Positions 8,948 through 18,202 of a stretch of 64,000 nt of DNA are shown in pieces. The translations under genes and the position numbers were made by a program. Source of the DNA: Symsagittifera roscoffensis (lineage: Eukaryota > Xenacoelomorpha > Acoela > Convolutidae); NCBI RefSeq assembly GCF_963678635.1, contig NC_087067.1, forward strand, positions 43,497,829-43,561,828, in the 5' to 3' direction. Under the pieces are notes generated by a model. It saw only the letters and a program-made list of their open reading frames with translations. It searched no databases and had not been told where the DNA came from. Each line of letters starts with the position of its first letter. Position 1 is the first letter of the stretch.

Positions 8948-9545
8948 TTAAGAAATGATCTCTTGGTCGAATATTTTTTGCTGTTTGAGGCGATTTTCAA
9001 GTGTGGTCGGATTATTTATTAGTTTTTTGACAAGTGGGTTGAGTTTTGTAAAAAATTGTTGGGGGCAATTTTCATGATGATCGGGAGGTCGTCTTTTTCT
9101 TTATTTTTGTTTGTCAAATGATCCGGGGTATGGTGAGATTTTTATACTTTAGGCTAATTAAAATGTTCATTTTGTTACTTTAGGCTAAGTTAACAAATTT
9201 GTTTTGGGGGTATTCGTGGTCTGAGTTGGGGAAATATTGTTGATCTTTGGGTTATTAGATAAGGGAGGGGTATGGTATTATGGTGATATTTATTTTAGTA
9301 GTCAAGTTGGAGTGGTTTGCTTATTTTTGACCTGGAGGTCGTAAAGTTATAGTTATAGATGTGCCTGGAGTTCTATATGATTCGTCTAATTGGTCTTAGT
9401 TTGAATTAGAGAAAGTGACGGATTGGATGAATCCTATTGGTCTATTTTGAACTAGAATTATTGCGTACTTTTCAGCATGTTATTTTGAAAAATGTAAATG
9501 AAAAATGTTTCGGAGGTTTCAAGATTGTGAAGTATAATGTTAAAA
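8948..9545. other. Noncoding spacer between pol and the accessory ORFs
   Basis: About 600 bp with no supported ORF. It is a plausible place for signals that produce a spliced or internally initiated mRNA for the downstream ORFs, but I see no decisive splice site or promoter. Confidence 0.5.
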
Positions 9546-12500
9546 TTACTTTTGAAATTCCACTTTCTTTAAAATTTTAGATTGGGGGATGAATATTTTA
9601 TAGTTTTTACGTGGTTGATTTCGGAGTCTTGTTGTTTTTCGATTTTCTGATTTGTCGATTTGTTCTTGGGGTATTATTTGTTCGGTCATTTTTCTATTTT
9701 TTCTTTGTTTTGGGGATTCTTTATGGTTTTGTGTATTGTTTTTGGTGGCGGTTGGTTTTGTGTTTTGATTTTCGGTGGGGTTATCATTTTGTTCTGTGTT
9801 TTTCAGATGTGGTTCATTTTGAATGATTTTTAATCCTGTGAAAGAATATAATTGAGTTAATTCGCGGAGTGCGTATTCTTTTGGGTAATAAGGTAATAGG
9901 TTGTTTCGATGTTGAACGATTTCTTTTTTGTTTGAGTCGGTAATTTTATATGTGACATCAGTGGGTTTTGCAATTATTTGGTATGGTCCTTTTCGAAGGG
10001 GTTGTAATTTTTTAGAAATTCCTTTTTGTGTATTAAAATTAGGTATTAAAACAAATGTTCCAATTTTTAATTCGGAGGCTGGTGTAAAACGTGAATTGAT
10101 TTGTTCATTAATGTTTTGTCTTTGTAATAACTTTTTTGTTATTTTTTGATAAATTTCATTGTGTTTTTTATCTCTATTTAGAATCCATTCGGTGTGTGTA
10201 CCGGAGGCTAGTTTAAGAATTTGTGGGTGATGAAAATGATCTTCATCGTGTGTATGTAAAGGTAGGTTATAACAAATTGAGTCTTTATTTGGTTGACAAT
10301 AACCTTGTGCGTTTTTATGAGAATTTGCTGTAAACATTATTGGTTTGCGTGGCTTTTGGTTAAAAACCATTTCGTATGGTGACATTCCTAAAGTTGTCGT
10401 AATTTGTGAATTATACGCTAAGGGAAATAATTTTACATCTGCTGACCATTCGGTATATTTTGTATCATTTCCGTTGATGATACATCTAAGATATTCTTGT
10501 AATGAACGGTTCATACCTTCGACTAAGCCGTTTGTCCAAGGTGCATGAGATGTACGTGGTTTGTGTTTAATGTTATATAAATGACATAGTGTGATAATTT
10601 CATTATTTATGAATTCTGTACCGTTGTCTGTAACTAAAATTTCTGGTAGTCCGAATTTTGCTATCCAGTGTTCATAGAGTGTTGTGTAAGCGTAATAAGC
10701 GTTACAATGTGGTACTGGGTTAAGTGCTACATAATGTGTAAATGCGTCAACAATTACCATAATGTAGGAGTTTCCTTCGGATGAGGGTGAAATTGGTCCT
10801 TTAGTATCAAATGAGATACGATGATTAAAGTACAAACTTTGTCCTTTAAAATCTTGTTTTTGTGCTATTTGTTTTTGATTTGGGTAAGGTTTATTTAGTT
10901 GACATACTATACAGTCATTGCATAGTACTTTTATCCAAATTGGTGCATTTGGGAAATAAAAGTTTTGTATAAAATTTGAATATGTTTTCTCTGATCCAGA
11001 GTGTCCTTTAATATTTTGTGTATGTGAAATATTAAAAGCTATAAGAATCATACTTAAAGGGAGACATGGAACTGTAGATTCATTCAGGTTATACTCTAAA
11101 AGGTCTGTATTTTCGTTAATTGTTGTGTTGTTAAATTTGCGAAAGTATCGGAGGAGTGTTTTGTTTCCTAGAATGGTTGAATCTGCCTTGACAGGTTTAG
11201 TTTTATATTTGTGCCATGATTTTAGTTGTCTAATTATCGGGTCAAGATTTTGATATTGTTTCAGTGTTGAAATTGTAATTGTTTCTGTTGGAGGGAGAAA
11301 AATGTTTTCAATTTCGAATTTAGATAAGGGTATTGTATCAAGTGGGTCGTGAAGGTCAAAAACTTGATTTATTGTGTATTTTGAATCATTTTTTTGTGGT
11401 CCTGATAAATTTATTTTATCAGTTAAATCTTCTTTTTCAATTAGTGGAAAATGGTCTTTCTTAGGCAGGTGTTGTTTTGTTCGTTTTTGTTGGGTGTTAT
11501 TTTTTATCCATTGAGAATATGGGATTGGTTTGAAAGTTGATGTTCCAAGTAGATCAACTTCATAATGATTATTTTGACAATCTAAATAAAGTGGGAAATG
11601 TTGTAAATTATTTATTTGTGATTGTTCAATATCAGTTTTTACTGCATATTTGCATTCCAATCGGGGTGATGTTTCATTTTCTGCAAGGTAGAATTTTATG
11701 TTTTTGGGTATTTCAACTGTTGTTTTTCGTGTAAGTAATTCAGGTGGTGTATTTCGACTTAAGGTGTCTGGTAATGCAAGATTTTTTCCTGCAGTCCAAA
11801 CTATATGTAAGTTTGGAAATTTCATTAGAATTAGTTGAAATCTGTAAACTCGGTGGTTTGGGTTAGATTTTTGTGTAAAGAGAAAGATGATTGGTTTATG
11901 GTCTGTGAATAGAACTGTTGGATGTTTTGATCCAAGTATCAGAAATTCATATTCTGTCAGTGTATATATTATGGCTGTACATTCTCTCATTAGAGTTGAG
12001 AGTCGTAGCTCTGCTTGAGTGAATAATCGAGAATTTGCTGATATGAGGTTCATTTTATTTGTACCATTATGTGATTGTAATAGTGCTGCACCGATGCCAA
12101 AGTTCGAAGCATCGCACATTGCATAAAATGGTTGATTTGAATCTGGAATTGTGTTTGAAATTTGTTCAGTTAAAAGTTTCTTTATTTCTTCAAATCGTGT
12201 TTGATGTTCTGTGTTCCATTCAAAATTATTTTGTTGTCTAAGGATGTTATAAAGTGGTCGTAGATATAATTGCATTTTATAAACATATTTACTTAAAAAG
12301 TTTAACATTCCAAGAAATTCTTGGATTTTCTTTTTATTTGTTGGTGGTTGAAGTTTTTGAATAGCGTCAATGCGTGATTTCAATGGAGTGATTGTTTTTC
12401 TTTCTATATTATGTCCTAAGAATTTAACTCTTGTCAAAAAGAAGTGTGATTTATCGGGGGCGGCCTTCAGATTTTCGTTCTGAAGTATTTGGTGATATTT

Positions 12501-14207
12501 TTCTAAAACATTGAACATCTCGTCTTTTGTTTGTGATTGCATAAAAACATCGTCTAAATAGGTGATTGCGTTTTTCTTGAGTATTAGTGGTCTAAAAATT
12601 TTGCTCATAAAAGCTGAAAATGCTGCTGGTCCTATGGATATTCCATAGAATAAGCGGTTGAATTCATATTGTTGGTTTTCGATAACAAATTGTGTTAAAC
12701 GTCGTGATTGTTCATCTAGTGGCATTTGATTGTATGCACTATTCATATCGGCGGTTGTAAAGTATTTGCCGTTTATTTTTGTTAAAATAACTTGTATTGG
12801 TTCAATGGGCCAATTACATTTTGATTCATCTATAAGTGAATTGAGGTATCTAGCATCGAGAACGATTTTCAATGATTCTCCTTTAGCTAGAATGATAACA
12901 GGGTTGATAAATGTGTTGCCTTTTGGTTGTTCTTCTTTGTTTACTGGTGATATAATGTTGTATTGTTCTAAAATGTCGAGTAATCTGTTCACTTTATCAT
13001 GTAAGTGAATTGGTACTTTAATTGCTTTCTGTTTTTTGAAAACTGCGTCTGGTTTCAACGGGAGATGTAAAGATGAACTGATTTTTCCAACATCGAATTT
13101 TGATGTTGCATAGACTGATGAATATTTAATTAGCTGTTTGGCTAATTTTTCGAATTCGTCTTGTGTTATTTGTGAATGTTGGAAATTAAACATTGTTAAA
13201 AATTTTTGTTGGTCCTCTGTGTAGTTACTTATGTTGAATGTAGGTTTGAAATATGGAGTTTTTGTGAAATAATCCGTATTTCTGTTTTCGTTACTTATTA
13301 TATTATTTATAGATAATTCTTCATTAAGAATTGTAGATTGGCAAATATCTAGTAATTGGAGTATATTATTTACGCGATAGGCTTTTTCGTGTATTGGTGA
13401 TATTGTAGCGTTGGTTTCGCAATATCCTAAAAGTCCTAAAGGTAATGTTACTTGGTAAGGTGTGTTGTTATAGACATGTAAGGAAATGATATCTGAATTC
13501 GAATTTTTCAAATATTTTATGGATGATATTGTGATTTTGAAAAATTTGTGAATAGGTTTGAATTCAAATTCTGACATATAAAATTTTTGTTTGTTTTGTT
13601 CTTTATCATATTGGTGAACTTGTTTGATTGAAAAATTATAGATATTTCCTGATAGTGGTTTTAGGTGTTTTCTTTGTTGGTTAAATATCGGGTAGAATTT
13701 TGAAAAGAATGGTGGTTGTTTATTTAATCTTTGAAAAAATGTTAAGGATGTTTCTTTTGTTTTTGTATATTTATCTTTGATTAATATTTTACTATTTAGT
13801 ATGTTAATTGTTGGTATATACTTCGAAATAAATGGTATTCCAATGATATTATATTTAATGTCAGTGATATGGAATATTTGTTTAAATGGCTTATTTAAAA
13901 TTTTGCTTTGTTCCATTGTTCTGGTGGGGAGGAGAAATAATTGGATTTTTCCGTAGTTTATCAATGTTGATCCTTGTGCTGTTGCTAACTTACTGGAGGT
14001 TTCAAGAGGTGTTAGCTTTGGGTGTAAAGTTTTTATTTCATTCCATGTGGGGATGTTTATTATGTTTGATTCTGCTCCTGAATCAATTAAAAAATCTATT
14101 TCAAGGTCTGGTGGTTGAAATTCTTTATTTCTTGGGCTTTCTAAGAGAAATGGTATTGTCCAAATTTTTTCTTTGGGTTGTTCTTTTTGTATAAATGTGG
14201 TTTGTAT
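9546..14207 (-). CDS. pol: Pol polyprotein (protease, RT, RNase H, integrase)
   Basis: The frame is open from 14207, just after a TGA, to 9546, about 1553 codons. No ATG starts it, so it is made by a frame change from gag. In order: aspartic protease IDFLIDSGAES (about 14099-14067); reverse transcriptase with ITYLDDVF (about 12550-12570); RNase H with MCDASNFGIGAALL and FTDHKPIIF; integrase zinc domain (HTQNIKGHSGSEKT ... CNDCIVC); integrase core with D in ISFDTKGP, D in VTDNGTEF and E in LVEGMNRS; and a GPY/F-type tail (LRKGPYQIIAKP). The catalytic residues are all visible, and domain order RT-RH-IN places it in Ty3/gypsy. The last 100 residues are a Lys/Asn/Gln-rich extension. It appears functional. 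Confidence 0.95.
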   Translation of the reverse strand: MQTTFIQKEQPKEKIWTIPFLLESPRNKEFQPPDLEIDFLIDSGAESNIINIPTWNEIKTLHPKLTPLETSSKLATAQGSTLINYGKIQLFLLPTRTMEQSKILNKPFKQIFHITDIKYNIIGIPFISKYIPTINILNSKILIKDKYTKTKETSLTFFQRLNKQPPFFSKFYPIFNQQRKHLKPLSGNIYNFSIKQVHQYDKEQNKQKFYMSEFEFKPIHKFFKITISSIKYLKNSNSDIISLHVYNNTPYQVTLPLGLLGYCETNATISPIHEKAYRVNNILQLLDICQSTILNEELSINNIISNENRNTDYFTKTPYFKPTFNISNYTEDQQKFLTMFNFQHSQITQDEFEKLAKQLIKYSSVYATSKFDVGKISSSLHLPLKPDAVFKKQKAIKVPIHLHDKVNRLLDILEQYNIISPVNKEEQPKGNTFINPVIILAKGESLKIVLDARYLNSLIDESKCNWPIEPIQVILTKINGKYFTTADMNSAYNQMPLDEQSRRLTQFVIENQQYEFNRLFYGISIGPAAFSAFMSKIFRPLILKKNAITYLDDVFMQSQTKDEMFNVLEKYHQILQNENLKAAPDKSHFFLTRVKFLGHNIERKTITPLKSRIDAIQKLQPPTNKKKIQEFLGMLNFLSKYVYKMQLYLRPLYNILRQQNNFEWNTEHQTRFEEIKKLLTEQISNTIPDSNQPFYAMCDASNFGIGAALLQSHNGTNKMNLISANSRLFTQAELRLSTLMRECTAIIYTLTEYEFLILGSKHPTVLFTDHKPIIFLFTQKSNPNHRVYRFQLILMKFPNLHIVWTAGKNLALPDTLSRNTPPELLTRKTTVEIPKNIKFYLAENETSPRLECKYAVKTDIEQSQINNLQHFPLYLDCQNNHYEVDLLGTSTFKPIPYSQWIKNNTQQKRTKQHLPKKDHFPLIEKEDLTDKINLSGPQKNDSKYTINQVFDLHDPLDTIPLSKFEIENIFLPPTETITISTLKQYQNLDPIIRQLKSWHKYKTKPVKADSTILGNKTLLRYFRKFNNTTINENTDLLEYNLNESTVPCLPLSMILIAFNISHTQNIKGHSGSEKTYSNFIQNFYFPNAPIWIKVLCNDCIVCQLNKPYPNQKQIAQKQDFKGQSLYFNHRISFDTKGPISPSSEGNSYIMVIVDAFTHYVALNPVPHCNAYYAYTTLYEHWIAKFGLPEILVTDNGTEFINNEIITLCHLYNIKHKPRTSHAPWTNGLVEGMNRSLQEYLRCIINGNDTKYTEWSADVKLFPLAYNSQITTTLGMSPYEMVFNQKPRKPIMFTANSHKNAQGYCQPNKDSICYNLPLHTHDEDHFHHPQILKLASGTHTEWILNRDKKHNEIYQKITKKLLQRQNINEQINSRFTPASELKIGTFVLIPNFNTQKGISKKLQPLRKGPYQIIAKPTDVTYKITDSNKKEIVQHRNNLLPYYPKEYALRELTQLYSFTGLKIIQNEPHLKNTEQNDNPTENQNTKPTATKNNTQNHKESPKQRKNRKMTEQIIPQEQIDKSENRKTTRLRNQPRKNYKIFIPQSKILKKVEFQK

Positions 14208-14628
14208 TCAAGCATTTTGTTTTGGTATTTTTATTGGTTTGATTTGTAGTGTTAATCTCATTTGTTTCTTGTGTCGTTGGTGTGGAATTTATGGGTGTAG
14301 TGTAATAATTTTGAAGAAATTCTGATTGATTTTCATATATGTGTGATGAAAAAGGTTGTTCATATATGACAGATTCATAGTCATTTTCGACTTTTATCAT
14401 ATTGATAGAAAGAGTGTTTTCAGTATCACTTTCTGAATCTGATGATGTACAGTTTATTTGATTGAGTTGTAACGTATCAGTTACTGTGTCATCAATACCT
14501 GGAGGGTCTGATGTTGTTTCTGGGTTAGATTGTACTTGATTGATTTGTCTTTGATGTTTAGGTGTACTACTTCTGTGGCGATTATTAGAATTATTATAGT
14601 TATTATTATTCCGATGTGGTGATTGGTT
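14125..14628 (-). CDS. Gag-frame extension beyond an in-frame TAA
   Basis: After the gag stop TAA (14629-14631) the same frame stays open for 168 codons, to a TAA at 14125. The product is hydrophilic, begins NQSPHRNNNNYNNSNNRHRSS, and includes an acidic stretch (TSSDSESDTENTLS). It overlaps the open pol frame for 83 nt (14207-14125). The pol frame is +1 relative to it. It therefore looks like a linker between nucleocapsid and protease, reached by stop readthrough and left by +1 frameshifting. The alternative is that the TAA is a recent inactivating mutation. Confidence 0.6.
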   Translation of the reverse strand, partial: NQSPHRNNNNYNNSNNRHRSSTPKHQRQINQVQSNPETTSDPPGIDDTVTDTLQLNQINCTSSDSESDTENTLSINMIKVENDYESVIYEQPFSSHIYENQSEFLQNYYTTPINSTPTTQETNEINTTNQTNKNTKTKCLNTNHIYTKRTTQRKNLDNTISLRKPKK

Positions 14629-17600
14629 TTAATTTCTATAACGATTATTATAACTTGAGTGTCGATTTTGTGAATTATTTCGCGATCTGTTTTGGTAATT
14701 ATTGTTTGGTCTGTTATAGTTCGATCTATTATATGAGTTATTCCTTGATTGATTGTTCGGGTAATTCTGGTTTCGGTTGTTTGAATAACTTCTATTTCGA
14801 TTATAGGAGTAGTTTCTATTCCTATTGTATGATGAATTTCGTGATTGGTTGTTTGGATAGTAGTTATTTCTTGATTGGGAATTAGATCTAGAAACAAATC
14901 GTTGTGTATTTGAATTTGATCTGGAGTAGTTATTTCGACTATTTGGTCTATTGTAGTGATTTTGTGATGAATTATTCGTGTTTCTTCGTTCTGGTGATCT
15001 TCCTCTATAACTTGAGTTATATGGCGATTGATTTCTTGTATAATTTGTATTGTTCGGGAGTGGTTTTCCTGAACTGTTGTTGCTGTAGACTGTTTTGTTC
15101 GGTAGATTTTGATCTTTTTTCATGTATTGATAGAATGATTTATTTGGTTCTTTATATTTTTGAGGTTTATTTTGATTGTCTAGCTGTTTTTGTCTACATT
15201 CGGAAATACTATGTCCGTATCGTCGGCAATAATTACACCATTTTTTGAAAGATGGTTTGCCTTTAAAGTTCGGGTTCTTTTCGTAAATATTGAGTATTTC
15301 AGTGATTTTTTCAACGAGGTCTGTCTCTGATTCCTGTATATTATTAATATTAGTGGGAGTCGTTTCAATTCTATTAACGTATTGTAATTTCAGATTTTCC
15401 TTTTCTTCTAGTTTCATCGTGATTTCTGCTTGTTCTAATTTGTCTACTAGTTTTCGAAAATCTAAATCGGGTTCTCGAATTGAAGAAGGATGGGATGCTC
15501 TCTTTTTTATTGCTATTTTCCTTAATTGTGGTGTTAAGGTCATCATTAAGATTTCTGTCATCTTTGTGTTTTTATAGTCATGTGTATTTAATGAATATGC
15601 TTTTCGAACTAGTGTTTCGATTCGTACTGCTATTTGCTTGATGGTTTCGTTTGGTAATCTGCGAATTTCATTACATAAAACTCTTTGTTGTTGTTTGTTT
15701 CTTTCGGAGTCAAACATTTTTGAAAATTCTTGTGTAAACCTTTTCCAGTTTGATTTTATTTCTAGAGGTAGTACTGAAAACCATTTTTGGGCTGCGCCAT
15801 CTAAGGTTGTTTGTATTAACGCTGTGCGTCGATGTATCCAGTTTTGATGTAGTCGCGTATTAATTGGTTCAGGTCCAATATTTAAAATCAGGTTTGCTGT
15901 TACTGCATTTAAATAATCTTCTACAGAGTATTCAGGGTCTGTTCCTGTGAAAACCATTAAAGGTTTGTTTGATGTTATTGATGATCCACCCATAAGGTAT
16001 GGATTCATTGTCATTTGTAATGATTCTGCTGCGTTTGGCATTTGAGAAAAATTTGAAAGTTGGTTTCTTGTTATTTCATGTTGTTGGAGATAATATGGGA
16101 GTGGTATTTCATTTTGCATTTGTGATGCTTGATACGAGTGTGCAGTCATTGGATTTTGTTGTTGAATTGGTTGAAAGGATTGTGTATTAATTAGATTTTG
16201 TTGTTGAATTGGTTGTTGATGTTGTGCATCTATTGGTTGTGGAGAAAAATTTCTATGATTTGTACGTGTTTTCTGTATTCCTTGTCTACGATATTCTTGA
16301 GTATTTGGTGCAAATATATCTGGTTGTAAGAAATCATCATCTGAGGATAAATAATCCATTTGATAAGATATCTGTTTTTTATTTTTATTTTGTTGAAAAA
16401 ATGGGTAATTTTCACTGTGATCCTGTGGAGGATTTGTTTGGAAATTTATTGAATTAGGTTGGGTCATTGGGTTATCCCAATTTCGAGATCTTGTATATTG
16501 GTTAAAATTTCTTTGTGGTTGGTTATATGTTTGTGATGGATGTGTATAATTATAATTATGGTCTGTAAAGTTGTTTCTAGTGAATGTTTTGCGTGTTTTT
16601 GATGGTATTGTCATGGGTCTGTATGTTTGGTAATCCATATGTGAATATTTAGGGGCAACCGAAGGTTTAACGGTTGATTGTAAGGTTACCTGTGTTTGTG
16701 AAGGATTTGTATTTCTTGGTGTTGTTAAATTTGGGCGTATTGGTGAAATACTTTGTTGTGTAGTTGTTGTGTGTACAATTTCTTCATTTATGAAGTGTGA
16801 TGGTGTCTGGATATCTTGTTGAGTAAGATTCCTAGTTCCATTGAGGTTTTCATTGTGTATAACTGTAGAGTTTAAACTATTATTTTGTGTATCGGGCAAA
16901 AATGTATTATAGTTTAATGGTGTTGCATCAATGGTTAATGGTATTACTTTTACATAATCTCTTATGTAAGATATCGTACTTATTGCTTGACTTGAGATTG
17001 ATTGTGGGAAGCTTATAAATGCGGGATGAGACCATTCGGGGTCCCAAACATAATCTGATTGTTCTGTGATAGCGGTATCATCGTTCGAGTTTTGGGGTCT
17101 AAAATTTTTTCTTGCTTGTGCAATTAAATCAATATTGTGTGTGAAATAATCTATTATGAACCATGCCAAAATTTTTTGTAGATCGTGTTTTGTATGTTGT
17201 GAAACGTCGTTTTTCGTGAAATTTTCTTTAATGATGTTTAAATAACTAGAGAGTAGTGTGATTTCATGTCGTACTCTTAAATGTTTAGATGTTTCTGTCG
17301 GTGAGACATTTGTTATTGGGATTTCGTTTTCTAATATCGAAATATAACTATATATTATTGCGAAAACTTCATTGGTGAATATGGAGTTTGCTCTTTGTGA
17401 GTTATGATATTGGATGCTTTTTATATATTCTGAAAAAACTTTTGAAAATTCTAAATCAAGATCGTCTGTTTGAATTGTATATTTTCTATTATTATGGTTT
17501 GGTGAGGTGAATTCTATGGAGTAGATTCCATACTGTTGTGTTATGTTGCATATATCTTTTAAGTAGTGGTCTATGATTTGTCTTTTGATTTTTACATCTG

Positions 17601-17760
17601 GGAACTCTGTTTTACATGGACTAATTCCGGGTTCAAATAAATTTAATAATAAATTTTTGCAAAATATATGCTGTCCTCTATCAGTGGTTGCATCTACGAT
17701 AAAAGGAAAGATTTCATCATCATCTGGACTTTCTTCACCTGGGGTGTGCGTTGAGCTCAT
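14629..17760 (-). CDS. gag: Gag polyprotein, 1043 aa, with CCHC zinc knuckle
   Basis: The ORF starts at ATG 17760, which lies inside the end of the upstream 155-aa ORF (26-nt overlap). Residues 1 to about 270 look globular. About 280-560 is Gln/Asn/Pro/Thr-rich linker. The stretch around 590-760 has a capsid-like region (PLMVFTGTDPEYSVEDYLNA; KWFSVLPLEIKSNWKRFTQE) of the type seen in gypsy Gag. A CCHC zinc knuckle, CNYCRRYGHSISEC, lies at about 15197-15238. The C-terminal 150 residues repeat Asn, Arg, Ser and Tyr (NNQSRNNSYNRS and similar), a basic tail suited to RNA binding. Gypsy Gag proteins are usually 300-500 aa, so this is more than twice the usual length. It should assemble the particle and package RNA. 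Confidence 0.9.
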   Translation of the reverse strand: MSSTHTPGEESPDDDEIFPFIVDATTDRGQHIFCKNLLLNLFEPGISPCKTEFPDVKIKRQIIDHYLKDICNITQQYGIYSIEFTSPNHNNRKYTIQTDDLDLEFSKVFSEYIKSIQYHNSQRANSIFTNEVFAIIYSYISILENEIPITNVSPTETSKHLRVRHEITLLSSYLNIIKENFTKNDVSQHTKHDLQKILAWFIIDYFTHNIDLIAQARKNFRPQNSNDDTAITEQSDYVWDPEWSHPAFISFPQSISSQAISTISYIRDYVKVIPLTIDATPLNYNTFLPDTQNNSLNSTVIHNENLNGTRNLTQQDIQTPSHFINEEIVHTTTTQQSISPIRPNLTTPRNTNPSQTQVTLQSTVKPSVAPKYSHMDYQTYRPMTIPSKTRKTFTRNNFTDHNYNYTHPSQTYNQPQRNFNQYTRSRNWDNPMTQPNSINFQTNPPQDHSENYPFFQQNKNKKQISYQMDYLSSDDDFLQPDIFAPNTQEYRRQGIQKTRTNHRNFSPQPIDAQHQQPIQQQNLINTQSFQPIQQQNPMTAHSYQASQMQNEIPLPYYLQQHEITRNQLSNFSQMPNAAESLQMTMNPYLMGGSSITSNKPLMVFTGTDPEYSVEDYLNAVTANLILNIGPEPINTRLHQNWIHRRTALIQTTLDGAAQKWFSVLPLEIKSNWKRFTQEFSKMFDSERNKQQQRVLCNEIRRLPNETIKQIAVRIETLVRKAYSLNTHDYKNTKMTEILMMTLTPQLRKIAIKKRASHPSSIREPDLDFRKLVDKLEQAEITMKLEEKENLKLQYVNRIETTPTNINNIQESETDLVEKITEILNIYEKNPNFKGKPSFKKWCNYCRRYGHSISECRQKQLDNQNKPQKYKEPNKSFYQYMKKDQNLPNKTVYSNNSSGKPLPNNTNYTRNQSPYNSSYRGRSPERRNTNNSSQNHYNRPNSRNNYSRSNSNTQRFVSRSNSQSRNNYYPNNQSRNSSYNRNRNYSYNRNRSYSNNRNQNYPNNQSRNNSYNRSNYNRPNNNYQNRSRNNSQNRHSSYNNRYRN

Positions 17761-18202
17761 TTTTTCGTTCGATGACTGTTAATATGTAATTATCAATGTG
17801 TCTAATTGGTTGATTCCAATTGTATAAATGTACTGGTTTGTGTTTATACTGCTTTTTTATTCTTCTTTTTCCTCTTTTTGAAGAATTTGAAGTTGTTTCT
17901 GAGTCAGAAAAATATAATTGATCGTGAAGTGGGCAATTTTTATCTATTGATTCTTTTAGTTTGTAAAGTTCGTCTAAACTGTTGGTTTCTGATTCTGAAA
18001 ATGCGTTTCGGTTTTTTGAAAATCTTTTTCGTGTTATTTGTCTTTGTTTCGTTATTATTTTTCTTTTTAGTGTTTGTCGTTTTGTTCGAATGTATCCAAC
18101 TGTTTGTGTATGAGGTGTGATTACAAGGTCGTATTTTTTGTTATCTATTTCACAATTGTGTAAAACGATTGTTTGTTTATTTCCTAGGTTTTTAAATGAC
18201 AT
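17735..18202 (-). CDS. 155-aa ORF upstream of gag
   Basis: The ORF starts at ATG 18202 and runs 26 nt into gag. The gag frame is +1 relative to it, and the gag ATG sits inside its last codons. The product is strongly basic in its first half (KRKIITKQRQITRKRFSKNR), then acidic and Ser-rich (ESETNSLDELY; FSDSETTSNSSKRGKRR). It has no membrane segment and no domain I recognise. Basic composition suggests RNA binding or nuclear targeting. It could act as a separate leader protein, with gag reached by leaky scanning or reinitiation. A separate upstream ORF is unusual for gypsy elements. Confidence 0.65.
   Translation of the reverse strand: MSFKNLGNKQTIVLHNCEIDNKKYDLVITPHTQTVGYIRTKRQTLKRKIITKQRQITRKRFSKNRNAFSESETNSLDELYKLKESIDKNCPLHDQLYFSDSETTSNSSKRGKRRIKKQYKHKPVHLYNWNQPIRHIDNYILTVIERKNELNAHPR

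Noticed and set aside
14481-14897. 138-codon Ile/Thr-rich frame overlapping the end of gag
   Set aside because: It is the +1 reading of the Asn/Arg/Ser repeat region of gag, has periodic low complexity and does not connect to the pol frame (it stops at 14481).
17735-17760. -1 slippery site (A AAA AAT) joining the 155-aa ORF to gag
   Set aside because: A -1 slip there leads directly into TGA, and gag is in the +1 frame, so simple -1 frameshifting cannot fuse them.
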